Under the pieces are notes generated by a model that did no database searches, was not told the origin of the DNA, and was given only the letters and a program-made list of their open reading frames with translations. From positions 1-20,990 of the forward strand of contig JAEZFH010000219.1 in assembly GCA_023437885.1 (NCBI GenBank): 20,990 bases of DNA, read 5' to 3'. The stretch is from Bacillota bacterium (GTDB taxonomy: Bacteria; Bacillota; Clostridia; Lachnospirales; Lachnospiraceae). Position numbers and translations under genes: made by a program. Below, piece after piece: positions 1-7,564 of this stretch; position 1 is the first letter of the stretch, and each line of letters opens with the position of its first letter.

Positions 1-325
1 TCTGAACCCAGTTAACACCGCCGATAATATCACGGGAGGCCAGCATAAGTCCTGCAATCACAAGCTCCTTTACTCCGTTGGCATTGGCTCCCGGAGTATT
101 AAAAACTACAATCCCCTGCTCCGCACATTTCTCCAGGGGAATATTGTTCACACCTGCTCCTGCTCTGGCAATTGCCTTCAGGTTATCGCTAAATTCCATA
201 TCATGCATTACTGCACTGCGGACAAGAACCACATCCGCATCATTTCTATCTTCCACCTTCTCATATTTCCCGGAAAATATATTCAACCCTATCTCGGCAA
301 TAGGATTAAGACAATTATATTTCAT
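1..325 (-). CDS. serA: D-3-phosphoglycerate dehydrogenase, N-terminal part (cut by window edge)
   Basis: This gene catalyses the first step of serine synthesis, NAD-dependent oxidation of 3-phosphoglycerate to phosphohydroxypyruvate in the cytoplasm. About 108 residues are visible, beginning MKYNCLNPIAEIGL. They include the segment ARAGAGVNNIPLEKC and the stretch VFNTPGANANGVKELVIAG, both typical of the substrate-binding lobe of the 2-hydroxyacid dehydrogenase family. The NAD-binding Rossmann domain and any C-terminal ACT domain lie outside the window, so feedback regulation cannot be judged. The ATG at 325 has a GGAGAG ribosome site about 8 bases upstream. It lies 132 bases downstream of serC on the same strand, the usual serC-serA order in Clostridia. 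The gap holds a palindrome at 376-390. Other 2-hydroxyacid dehydrogenases are possible in principle, but the serC neighbour makes serA likely. Confidence 0.9.
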   Translation of the reverse strand, partial: MKYNCLNPIAEIGLNIFSGKYEKVEDRNDADVVLVRSAVMHDMEFSDNLKAIARAGAGVNNIPLEKCAEQGIVVFNTPGANANGVKELVIAGLMLASRDIIGGVNWVQ

Positions 326-375
326 ACCCTTCTCTCCAATCCGCACCGGCCTGCGCCGACACCCCATATTATTTT

Positions 376-390
376 ATAAGCCTGGCTTAT
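376..390. promoter_or_regulatory. 15-bp palindrome between serC and serA, possible operator
   Basis: The sequence ATAAGCCTGGCTTAT has perfect 7-bp arms around a single central base. It resembles the palindrome upstream of the serC promoter at 1702-1718: six of seven arm positions agree and the central T is the same. A smaller hairpin with AAGGG/CCCTT arms lies next to it at 408-422, and a CGGC/GCCG one at 347-358. It could be a protein-binding site for serA expression or an mRNA processing or stability hairpin. I see no convincing separate serA promoter in this gap. Confidence 0.4.
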
Positions 391-457
391 GCGCAGATTA
401 CGCACTCAAGGGCTAAACCCTTTCGTTCACGCCGCACTTATCCATGGACTAATCTGC

Positions 458-1546
458 TTATGCCTGGGCATTCTCTGCTTCGAATTTCTTCATGAACTCA
501 ACCAGCTTCTCCACACCTTCGATGGGCATGGCATTGTAGATGCTGGCTCTCATGCCGCCTACGCTTCTATGGCCTTTCAGATTCTCAAAGCCTGCTGCCT
601 TGGCTTCCTTAACAAACTTGGCGTCAAGCTCCTCATTACCGGTAATGAAGGGCACATTCATCAGGGAACGGTCTTCCTTAACTACCGTACCATGGAACAT
701 CCTGCTTTGGTCCAGGAAATCATAAAGGATGGCTGCCTTTTTCTCGTTATGCTCCTTCATAGCCTCCAGGCCGCCCATATTCTTAATCCACTTGAATACT
801 TTTCCGCAGATATAGATGCCATAGGCCGGAGGAGTATTATACAGCGATTTCTCATCGGAGTGGATCTTATATTTCATCATGGTGGGTGTTCCCGGCAAAG
901 TATCCTCGGTAATCAGATCCTCACGCACAATGACGATGACAACTCCTGCCGGTCCGATATTCTTCTGCACTCCGCCGTAGATCACGCCGTATTTGGTAAC
1001 ATCCACCGGCTCGGATAAGAAACAGGAGGATACATCCGCAACCAGGGTCTTGCCCTTGGTATTGGGGAGCTTCTTGAATTTGGTGCCGTAGATGGTGTTG
1101 TTTTCACATATGTATACATAGTCCGCATTCTCAGAGATCGGAAGATCGGAGCAATCCGGAATATAGGAAAATGTCTTATCTGCTGAGGAAGCAACCGCAT
1201 TTGCCTGCCCATAGATCTTTGCTTCCTGATATGCTTTTTTTGCCCACTGACCGGTGATGATATAATCTGCTACCTTATTTTTCATCAGATTCATAGGTAT
1301 CATAGCAAACTGTAACGATGCTCCGCCCTGCAGGAAAAGTACTTTATAATTATCAGGAATATTCATCAGTTCTCTTAAATCCTTCTCAGCTTCCTGGATA
1401 ATTGCTTCGTAAGCCTTCGATCTATGGCTCATCTCCATTACAGACATTCCCGAGCCTCTGTAATCGAGCATTTCCTCGGCTGCTTCCTTTAGCACTTCGA
1501 CCGGCAGCATTGCCGGACCTGCTGAAAAATTATAAATTCTTCCCAC
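458..1546 (-). CDS. serC: phosphoserine aminotransferase
   Basis: SerC is a PLP-dependent class V aminotransferase that converts phosphohydroxypyruvate and glutamate to phosphoserine and 2-oxoglutarate. The 362-residue length is normal for the family. The N-terminus is the hallmark NFSAGPAMLP. GGASLQF (74-80) is a phosphate-binding loop of the cofactor site, D171 in DVSSCF should contact the pyridine ring, and K195 in GGVQKNIGPAG should be the Schiff-base lysine. The start is GTG at 1546, preceded by a strong AAGGAGG at 1555-1561 with 8 bases of spacing. The nearby ATG at 1552-1554 is in another frame. A near-consensus promoter lies about 100 bases upstream (1652-1680). serA follows after 132 bases, so the two probably share a transcript for serine synthesis, independent of ilvB upstream. 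Confidence 0.97.
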   Translation of the reverse strand: MGRIYNFSAGPAMLPVEVLKEAAEEMLDYRGSGMSVMEMSHRSKAYEAIIQEAEKDLRELMNIPDNYKVLFLQGGASLQFAMIPMNLMKNKVADYIITGQWAKKAYQEAKIYGQANAVASSADKTFSYIPDCSDLPISENADYVYICENNTIYGTKFKKLPNTKGKTLVADVSSCFLSEPVDVTKYGVIYGGVQKNIGPAGVVIVIVREDLITEDTLPGTPTMMKYKIHSDEKSLYNTPPAYGIYICGKVFKWIKNMGGLEAMKEHNEKKAAILYDFLDQSRMFHGTVVKEDRSLMNVPFITGNEELDAKFVKEAKAAGFENLKGHRSVGGMRASIYNAMPIEGVEKLVEFMKKFEAENAQA

Positions 1547-1651
1547 GCTTTCATCCTCCTTAACGCTTATCTTGCATATTTGATTCCTTCATTCTATAAC
1601 CGAATCGGATTTTGTTGATTTAGAACTTTAGTTAAGTAAAGTGTTATGCTC

Positions 1652-1680
1652 ATTATAAGACCCTGTTATTTTTTTGTCAA
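1652..1680 (-). promoter_or_regulatory. sigma-A promoter of serC(-serA)
   Basis: On the minus strand TTGACA (1675-1680) and TATAAT (1652-1657) are separated by exactly 17 bases, a full consensus vegetative promoter. The start of transcription should be near 1645, giving a leader of about 100 bases before the serC GTG. That is too short for a T-box leader. The octamer GTCTTATA overlaps the -10 box (1654-1661) and repeats the half-site of the palindrome at 1702-1718, which suggests that a repressor or other regulator controls this otherwise very strong promoter. Confidence 0.8.
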
Positions 1681-1701
1681 TCGCTTTGTGATAATGATTG
1701 C

Positions 1702-1718
1702 TATAAGACTGTCTTATA
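1702..1718. promoter_or_regulatory. 17-bp palindrome upstream of the serC promoter, possible operator
   Basis: TATAAGACTGTCTTATA has perfect 8-bp arms around one central base. It ends 22 bases upstream of the serC -35 box, a place where activators or cooperative repressors often bind. A third copy of the half-site lies 48 bases away across the -10 box. The protein that would bind is unknown. An unlinked cruciform or terminator role is less likely because there is no U tract. Confidence 0.5.
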
Positions 1719-1733
1719 TTACAGCTATAATAT

Positions 1734-1770
1734 GCATATTCCTGTAGCCGTGTGAGCTGCAGGAATATGC
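1734..1770 (-). terminator. long hairpin after ilvB, terminator-like but without U tract
   Basis: GCATATTCCTG (1734-1744) pairs perfectly with CAGGAATATGC (1760-1770). The stem can extend to 15 positions with one mismatch or wobble inside. It sits 70 to 106 bases after the ilvB stop and before the serC promoter, where a terminator is expected. Neither strand has a run of T after the stem, so termination would be non-canonical. An mRNA 3'-end stabiliser is an equally good reading. Confidence 0.4.
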
Positions 1771-1839
1771 CTTCTTCTATAATCAGAATATATACGGAAA
1801 TAATATATCTATTCCTACAATCATGATGCACGGTACTTC

Positions 1840-3519
1840 TTATTTCGCTTTCAGGTCTTCTTCCGTAAACACATCTTCAATCGCCGCACCGGGTGCTACC
1901 ATTGGCCACACCTTGTCGTCACTGTCAATAACACATTCCACAAATACCGGCTCATTCAGTGCAAGCACTTCCTTCAGAACCGCTTCAACCTCTTCCTTTT
2001 TCGTAATCCGGTAGGCTCTGGCGCCCATTGCCTCAGCCAACTTAACAAAATCCACCTTATCATTAAGATTTGTATTAGAGTATCTCTTATCATAGAACAG
2101 CGTTTGCCATTGGCGTACCATACCCAATACATGATTATTGAATACAATCTCTATAATCGGAATATTATAACGGGTCGCAGTTGCCAGCTCATTCATATTC
2201 ATCCGGAAGCAACCGTCTCCGGCGATATTGATTACTTTCTTATCCGGCATCCCCACCTTGGCACCGATACAGGCACCGAGTCCATATCCCATGGTTCCCA
2301 GACCACCGGAGGACAAAAAGGTTCTGGGAAGCTTATACTTGAAATACTGCGCCGACCACATCTGATGCTGGCCTACTTCGGTAGTGATAATCGCATCACC
2401 GCCGGTCATTTCATATAGCTTCTCCAATATATACGGACCGGTCAGGCCTTCCGGATTATACTTCAGCGGGAACTTATCCTTTAATGCAATTACATGTTCC
2501 AGCCACTCCCGGTGATTTTGCTGCCCCAGCCGTTCATTCAGTATCTGGAGCACCTCCCTGATGTCGCCGATCACACTATAATAGGTAGCAACATTCTTAT
2601 TAATCTCGGCAGGATCGATATCGATATGCAGTATCCTTGCATTTCTTGCAAACTTCTTGGCATTGCCGGTTACCCGGTCGGAGAACCTTGCTCCGATGGT
2701 GATCAGCAGATCGCATTCCGTTACCCCCAGATTGGAGGCCTTGGTTCCATGCATACCGAGCATACCCGTATAACGGATATCGGTACCGTCGAATGCACCT
2801 TTTCCCATTAGGGTATCCGTAACGGGCGCATCCACCTTCTCTACGAATTCCTTCAGCTCATCATGGGCCTCTGAAATAACTGCGCCCCCTCCGACAAAGA
2901 TGAAGGGCTTTCTGGAGCTTTTGATCATCTCCAGCGCATTCGCCAAATCCTCCTTCGTAATCTCATCGGTTTTTCTGAGAATAGGCTGCGGAGTAATGCT
3001 GCTGTATTCCGCCTTTGCAGCAGTCACATCCTTGGTGATATCCACCAGCACGGGACCGGGTCTGCCGGTTTTAGCGATACGAAACGCCTTGCGAAGCGTA
3101 TCTGCCAGCTTGGTAACATCCTTTACGATATAATTATGTTTTGTAATCGGCATAGTAACTCCGGCAATATCAATCTCTTGAAAGGAATCTCTGCCCAGGA
3201 GATTTACGGCCACATTGGCTGTGATGGCAACGATTGGAACACTGTCCATATATGCTGTTGCAATTCCGGTGACCAGATTAGTCGATCCGGGTCCGGAGGT
3301 GGCAAAGCAGACACCTACCTTCCCGGTAGCTCTTGCATATCCGTCCGCTGCATGGGATGCCCCCTGCTCATGGGAGGTCAGGATATGCCTGATTTCATCG
3401 TTATGCTTATATAATTCATCGTATATGTTCAAAATTGTACCGCCGGGATACCCGAATACAGTATCCACCCCCTGCTCCTTCAAGCATTCGATAACGATTT
3501 GTGCACCTGTTAATTCCAT
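1840..3519 (-). CDS. ilvB: acetolactate synthase, catalytic (large) subunit
   Basis: The enzyme condenses two pyruvates to acetolactate (valine/leucine) or pyruvate with 2-oxobutyrate (isoleucine), using ThDP, Mg and FAD in the cytoplasm. With the start chosen here it has 559 residues, normal for the family. E51 in TSHEQGASHAADGYAR is the ThDP-activating glutamate, and the middle FAD-type domain runs from about 190 to 340. The ThDP/Mg motif is AGDG (433-436) followed by NN at 461-462. I chose ATG 3519 because GGAGGA precedes it at about 6 bases; the upstream codons to 3549 have no usable ribosome site. It follows ilvD by 72 bases on the same strand and is probably co-transcribed. No small regulatory subunit gene (ilvN/ilvH) is adjacent, which is unusual for a biosynthetic enzyme. 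The anabolic assignment rests on the ilvD neighbour. Confidence 0.95.
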   Translation of the reverse strand: MELTGAQIVIECLKEQGVDTVFGYPGGTILNIYDELYKHNDEIRHILTSHEQGASHAADGYARATGKVGVCFATSGPGSTNLVTGIATAYMDSVPIVAITANVAVNLLGRDSFQEIDIAGVTMPITKHNYIVKDVTKLADTLRKAFRIAKTGRPGPVLVDITKDVTAAKAEYSSITPQPILRKTDEITKEDLANALEMIKSSRKPFIFVGGGAVISEAHDELKEFVEKVDAPVTDTLMGKGAFDGTDIRYTGMLGMHGTKASNLGVTECDLLITIGARFSDRVTGNAKKFARNARILHIDIDPAEINKNVATYYSVIGDIREVLQILNERLGQQNHREWLEHVIALKDKFPLKYNPEGLTGPYILEKLYEMTGGDAIITTEVGQHQMWSAQYFKYKLPRTFLSSGGLGTMGYGLGACIGAKVGMPDKKVINIAGDGCFRMNMNELATATRYNIPIIEIVFNNHVLGMVRQWQTLFYDKRYSNTNLNDKVDFVKLAEAMGARAYRITKKEEVEAVLKEVLALNEPVFVECVIDSDDKVWPMVAPGAAIEDVFTEEDLKAK

Positions 3520-3540
3520 AGATTCCTCCATTCCTCCAAC

Positions 3541-3565
3541 CGGCAGCAATCGCTCCGTACTGCCG
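3541..3565. other. small hairpin in the ilvD-ilvB gap
   Basis: CGGCAG (3541-3546) and CTGCCG (3560-3565) can pair in the 72-base gap between ilvD and ilvB. There is no U tract, so it is unlikely to terminate. It could mark an mRNA processing site or tune the ratio of the two products. This is seen in the sequence; the role is a guess. Confidence 0.3.
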
Positions 3566-3591
3566 CCTTTGACACAGTTTATTTGCGTTTC

Positions 3592-5265
3592 TCAATTCCT
3601 TCGCGGTATCTCAAGAATCGCTCCGCGGTTACCGCTGGTTACCATTTCAACATAACGGGACAGGTATCCTGTCGTTATCTTGGGTTCCCGCGGCTGCCAT
3701 TTGGTTCTTCTTGCCTCCAGCTCTTCCTCGGTTATTCTGAAGCTCAGAGAATTGGCATTAATATCGATATCAATGATATCTCCTTCTTCCACAAGGGCTA
3801 TGTTACCTCCAACCGCTGCTTCCGGAGATACATGACCAATGCAGGCTCCCCGGGAAGCACCGGAGAAGCGTCCGTCGGTAATCAATGCCACACTGGAGCC
3901 CAGTCCCATACCCATGATCGCACTGGTAGGACTTAGCATCTCCCGCATACCGGGACCTCCCTTCGGTCCCTCGTAACGGATTACCACCACATCCCCTTCT
4001 ACAATCCTTCCTTCCTTGATTGCCGCAAGAGCATCCTCCTCACAATCAAAGACTCTGGCAGGACCCGAGTGCTTTAACATCTCCGGAGCCACAGCCGAGC
4101 GTTTTACCACACCGGAGTCCGGGGCAAGATTTCCCTTAAGAATCGCAATCCCACCGGTCTCGCTGTAAGGATTCTCAAGAGGACGTATTACCTCTGGATC
4201 CAGATTTCTGCAGCCCGCAATGTTTTCCCCTACGGTCTTGCCGGTCACCGTAATCAGGTCGGTATGAAGGAGTCCCTTCTTATTTAATTCATTCATTACG
4301 GCATATACTCCGCCGGCTTCATTGAGGTCTTCCATATAGGTATGGCCTGCCGGAGCCAGATGGCACAGGTTCGGAGTCCTGGCGCTTACTTCGTTTGCAA
4401 TATCAATATATAATTCAAAGCCGACCTCATGTGCAATCGCCGGCAGATGAAGCATGGTATTCGTTGAACACCCCAGCGCCATATCAACGGTCAGTGCATT
4501 CATGAAGGCTTTCTCGGTCATAATATCCCTGGGCTTGATGTCCTTTTCCAGCAACTCCATGATCTTCATGCCTGCATGCTTTGCCAGGCGGATTCTTTCG
4601 GAGTATACGGCAGGGATGGTTCCGTTGCCTTTCAGGCCCATTCCGATTACTTCCGTAAGGCAGTTCATGGAATTGGCGGTATACATACCCGAACAGGAGC
4701 CGCAGGTAGCACATGCCTTGTTCTCATACTCTTCCACCTCTTCCTCTGTCATGGTTCCGGCGCTGTAAGCCCCCACCGCCTCAAACAGAGAGGAAAGACT
4801 GGTCTTGTTTCCACCCACCCGGCCTGCCAGCATGGGACCGCCGCTGACAAAGATCGTGGGAATATTCACTCTGGCGGCTGCCATCAAAAGCCCGGGTACA
4901 TTCTTGTCGCAATTGGGTACCATAACCAGCGCGTCAAATTGATGAGCCATCGCCATCGCTTCAGTGGAATCTGCAATCAAATCCCTGGTAACCAGAGAGT
5001 ACTTCATTCCCTGGTGTCCCATTGCAATACCGTCACATACAGCAATTGCAGGAAATACAATAGGTGTGCCTCCGGCCATTGCCACACCAAGCCGGACAGC
5101 ATCCACAATTTTATCCAGGTTCATATGACCGGGTACGATTTCATTATAAGAACTCACAATACCAATCAGCGGTTTTCTCAGCTCCTCCTTTGTTAATCCC
5201 AGCGCATTAAATAATGACCGGTGGGGTGCCTGAGCCATTCCTGTTTTCACTGCGTCACTTCTCAT
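3592..5265 (-). CDS. ilvD: dihydroxy-acid dehydratase
   Basis: IlvD removes water from 2,3-dihydroxy-isovalerate or 2,3-dihydroxy-3-methylvalerate to give the 2-keto acids of the valine and isoleucine pathways, using an Fe-S cluster. The 557-residue protein starts MRSDAVKTGM, a typical IlvD opening. Cluster cysteines are visible in NCDKN (C119) and in CGSCSGMYTANS (C188/C191). The family signature VSGGPMLAG starts at about residue 140. The position where [2Fe-2S] members carry a first cysteine reads VPGH here, as in the E. coli [4Fe-4S] type, so an oxygen-sensitive cluster is likely. ATG 5265 is preferred; a GTG at 5277 is in frame and gives four more residues. It is the first gene of the ilvD-ilvB unit and has a structured leader (5279-5445). 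Confidence 0.95.
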   Translation of the reverse strand: MRSDAVKTGMAQAPHRSLFNALGLTKEELRKPLIGIVSSYNEIVPGHMNLDKIVDAVRLGVAMAGGTPIVFPAIAVCDGIAMGHQGMKYSLVTRDLIADSTEAMAMAHQFDALVMVPNCDKNVPGLLMAAARVNIPTIFVSGGPMLAGRVGGNKTSLSSLFEAVGAYSAGTMTEEEVEEYENKACATCGSCSGMYTANSMNCLTEVIGMGLKGNGTIPAVYSERIRLAKHAGMKIMELLEKDIKPRDIMTEKAFMNALTVDMALGCSTNTMLHLPAIAHEVGFELYIDIANEVSARTPNLCHLAPAGHTYMEDLNEAGGVYAVMNELNKKGLLHTDLITVTGKTVGENIAGCRNLDPEVIRPLENPYSETGGIAILKGNLAPDSGVVKRSAVAPEMLKHSGPARVFDCEEDALAAIKEGRIVEGDVVVIRYEGPKGGPGMREMLSPTSAIMGMGLGSSVALITDGRFSGASRGACIGHVSPEAAVGGNIALVEEGDIIDIDINANSLSFRITEEELEARRTKWQPREPKITTGYLSRYVEMVTSGNRGAILEIPRRN

Positions 5266-5450
5266 CCTCTTAACCACCCTTTCTTCTTAATTTATACATT
5301 AACAGGCCCACAGCGGACCTCTTCCCGAGGGCCCGCACTCCTGTCAGACAAACCTAACATATGTAGCTAATTATTCATATTTATAAAACATGCCAAACAC
5401 TTCTCAAAGTGCTGTTTTTCAGCACTTTAGAGTAGTACAGTATATATTAA
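5266..5450 (-). promoter_or_regulatory. structured 5' leader of ilvD
   Basis: About 180 bases lie between the proposed transcription start and the ilvD ATG. A perfect 9-bp hairpin (AAAGTGCTG 5406-5414, CAGCACTTT 5420-5428) is near the start. Closer to the gene is a GC-rich hairpin (GCGGACCTC 5313-5321 with GAGGGCCCGC 5327-5336). GGCCC at 5305-5309 can instead pair with GGGCC at 5329-5333, which would disrupt that hairpin. No leader peptide rich in Leu, Ile or Val codons and no T-box core is present. Attenuation or control of translation is possible but not shown. Confidence 0.4.
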
Positions 5451-5478
5451 AGTATTTCTTTTGAAAAATCAATGTCAA
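5451..5478 (-). promoter_or_regulatory. candidate sigma-A promoter of ilvD-ilvB
   Basis: On the minus strand TTGACA (5473-5478) is followed after 16 bases by AATACT (5451-5456). The -35 box is perfect; the -10 box matches four of six. The start of transcription would be near 5444. It is the best candidate upstream of ilvD in the AT-rich divergent region. Confidence 0.5.
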
Positions 5479-5641
5479 AATACAAATAATTGTGGATTTT
5501 TTTCCACAAAGATTAATAAATATTCTCTCAATTTATAGCTTCCATTCCCCCGGAGAATACCTCGTTATAAATAGTAAAATTAAGGGAATAATTCTAATAA
5601 ATATTTTGGCAGTAAATTCGTTCCAGCCAATTTGGACACTA

Positions 5642-5733
5642 TGTAAATTTTGTGTAAAATTCGTGTAAATTTTTTCTGATTCGATTAAAATCTACGTTAA
5701 TTCCATGTAAATTTCATGACATTTTCATATAAA
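5642..5733. promoter_or_regulatory. 11-bp-phased direct repeats resembling Pho boxes
   Basis: TGTAAA occurs at 5642, 5653 and 5664, exactly 11 bases apart. A second run with the same period is at 5684 (ATTAAA), 5695 (CGTTAA), 5706 (TGTAAA), 5717 (TGACAT) and 5728 (TATAAA). Read on the minus strand the first cluster is TTTACA-N5 three times. That is the known layout of PhoP boxes in Bacillus (TTAACA-like hexamers with 5-base gaps), and the 11-base period also matches the E. coli PhoB box. The array lies about 100 to 190 bases upstream of the Pit phosphate transporter gene, so phosphate control is a natural reading. The rest of the 5479-5830 region is AT-rich, with a TTGGC/GCCAA inverted repeat at 5606-5630. 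I found no convincing -35/-10 pair for the operon, as expected for an activator-dependent promoter. Confidence 0.6.
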
Positions 5734-5830
5734 TTATGATTGCTTATGTCATTTATTCGTGTTAAGATTTTTATGATTGTTATTGTGTTTATTATGCTAA
5801 AAATTAAATTAAGTTATAGGAGGCGCTATT

Positions 5831-6880
5831 ATGACAATAACTCTAGCTGAGTTTTTAAAACAGCTGACATCTAATCCGGCCTTGTTTATCACAGTCGTAT
5901 TAACCTTGGGTGTAATTCTGGTAAACGGCTGGACCGATGCACCAAATGCGATTGCTACCTGTGTGTCGACAAGATCAATAAGTCCTAAAAAAGCCATAGT
6001 AATGGCAGCTGTATTTAACTTTCTTGGCGTATTTGTGATGACTCTAGTGAATAAGGCTGTAGCGCAGACCATTTATAAGATGGTAGATTTCGGTGATAAT
6101 CCTAAGAATGCCTTGATTGCATTATGTGCTGCTTTGTTTGCCATTGTGGTATGGGCGACCGCTGCCTGGGCTTTCGGTATTCCGACCAGTGAATCCCACG
6201 CTCTGATTGCCGGTATCTCAGGTGCTGCCATTGCACTCCAGGGCGGACAAGGTATTAACGGAAGTGAATGGATCAAAGTAATTTATGGCTTGTTCATGTC
6301 TTCCATACTGGGATTTGGCATCGGCTATGCCGTAACCAAGGTTATCGGCTTCCTATGTAATAACATGGACCGCAGAAAGACCAGTTCCTTCTTCTCCAAG
6401 GCTCAGGTCGGCGGCGGAGCTGCCATGGCATTCATGCACGGTGCACAGGACGGCCAGAAATTCATGGGCGTATTCCTGCTGGGTGTATTTCTTGCCAAGG
6501 GACAGGGCAATATTACGGAATTCGATATTCCGATCTGGTTAATGGTACTTTGTTCCATCGTTATGGCTCTTGGTACTTCCATCGGAGGCTACAAGATAAT
6601 TAAAACTGTGGGCATGGGTATGGTTAAGCTTGGTACATATCAGGGCTTTTCCGCTGACATTGCGGCAGCAGTCAGCTTATATGCCGCTTCCGCGCTCGGT
6701 ATTCCTGTAAGTACCACTCACACCAAGACCACCGCAATCATGGGTGTCGGCGCTGCCAAGAGACTCTCCAGTGTTAATTGGAGCATTGTTAAGGAAATGG
6801 CAGCCGCATGGGTTCTTACCTTTCCCGGATGCGGATTGCTGGGATATCTGATGGCTTATATATTTATGAAAATATTTTAA
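5831..6880 (+). CDS. pit: inorganic phosphate transporter, PiT family
   Basis: This is a cytoplasmic-membrane permease for phosphate, usually low-affinity and driven by cation symport. The 349 residues form a series of hydrophobic segments with the inverted duplication of the family. The first signature is NGWTDAPNAIATC (32-44), a variant of the usual GANDVANA. The second copy reads HGAQDGQKFMG (203-213). GIPTSESHALIAG (116-128) and GIPVSTTHTKTTA (290-302) are the paired re-entrant motifs. The start has TATAGGAGG seven bases upstream. The DUF47 gene follows after 22 bases and they form the widespread pit-DUF47 pair. The upstream 11-bp repeat array suggests phosphate regulation. The exact substrate ion is not readable from sequence. 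Confidence 0.92.
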   Translation: MTITLAEFLKQLTSNPALFITVVLTLGVILVNGWTDAPNAIATCVSTRSISPKKAIVMAAVFNFLGVFVMTLVNKAVAQTIYKMVDFGDNPKNALIALCAALFAIVVWATAAWAFGIPTSESHALIAGISGAAIALQGGQGINGSEWIKVIYGLFMSSILGFGIGYAVTKVIGFLCNNMDRRKTSSFFSKAQVGGGAAMAFMHGAQDGQKFMGVFLLGVFLAKGQGNITEFDIPIWLMVLCSIVMALGTSIGGYKIIKTVGMGMVKLGTYQGFSADIAAAVSLYAASALGIPVSTTHTKTTAIMGVGAAKRLSSVNWSIVKEMAAAWVLTFPGCGLLGYLMAYIFMKIF

Positions 6881-6902
6881 ATAAGGAAGGAAGTATATAA
6901 GA

Positions 6903-7526
6903 ATGAAAAGAAAAAACGAATATAATTACTTTGATGCTTTTGCCGGTCTCTCAAAATATTCCTATAAGTTAGCCGAGACCTTACATTCCATGTTGTCTAA
7001 TTTCGATGCAACTCAAATTACCGAAAAAGTAAAGGCTGCACATGAGATCGAGCACAATGCCGATTTAGCCAAGCACGAAATTATGAACCGTTTGGTTAAG
7101 GAATTCCTTCCTCCCATTGAACGAGAGGATATTACTACTCTTACTCAGGAAATTGATGATGTAACTGACTCAGTAGAGGATGTATTAATCTATATCGATA
7201 TGTTCAACATCCAGACCATACGTCCTGAGATTCTGAAATTTACCAAGCTGATCGTTGCCTGCTGCAAGGCGATGGATGAAGCTTTGGAAGAATTCAAAAA
7301 TTTTAAAACCTCTAAAAAGCTTCGTGAAAAAACAATTGAAATCAACCGCCTGGAAGAAGAAGGCGATGCCTTATATGTAGACACCATGCGCAACCTGTAT
7401 CAAACCTCCAAGGATCCCATCGAATTAATGTGCTGGACGGAGGTACTTCACCGTCTGGAACGCTGCTGCGACAACTGCGAGGATGTGGCTGATATACTCG
7501 AAAGCATTGTAATGAAGAACTCCTAA
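6903..7526 (+). CDS. DUF47 (PhoU-like) partner of the Pit transporter
   Basis: The 207-residue, mainly helical protein belongs to the DUF47 family, which is structurally related to PhoU and normally encoded beside Pit permeases. It is thought to regulate or assist phosphate uptake at the inner face of the membrane, though its biochemistry is poorly known. Family hallmarks are HEIEHNADLAKHEI (47-60), rich in residues that bind metal in PhoU-like proteins, then FLPPIEREDI (68-77) and the acidic EIDDVTDSVEDV that follows. There is no membrane segment. AAGGAAGGAAG precedes the ATG at a normal distance. It is 22 bases from pit and 38 bases before the next gene, so one operon is likely. Confidence 0.88.
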   Translation: MKRKNEYNYFDAFAGLSKYSYKLAETLHSMLSNFDATQITEKVKAAHEIEHNADLAKHEIMNRLVKEFLPPIEREDITTLTQEIDDVTDSVEDVLIYIDMFNIQTIRPEILKFTKLIVACCKAMDEALEEFKNFKTSKKLREKTIEINRLEEEGDALYVDTMRNLYQTSKDPIELMCWTEVLHRLERCCDNCEDVADILESIVMKNS

Positions 7527-7564
7527 TCAGGAAGTTGATCAAACAGGGAAGGGCATGATCCGGT

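Noticed and set aside
389..1018. 209-codon plus-strand frame over serC
   Set aside because: It is opposite to an unambiguous serC and has no ribosome site.
4576..5196. 206-codon plus-strand frame inside ilvD
   Set aside because: It is the antisense of a certain gene, with His/Cys-rich composition typical of shadow frames and no start signal.
5263..5284. AAAGGGTGGTTAAGAGG before ilvD resembles a T-box core
   Set aside because: Only the AGGGTGGT half matches; the ACCGCG part is absent and the sequence runs straight into the start codon, with no downstream terminator.
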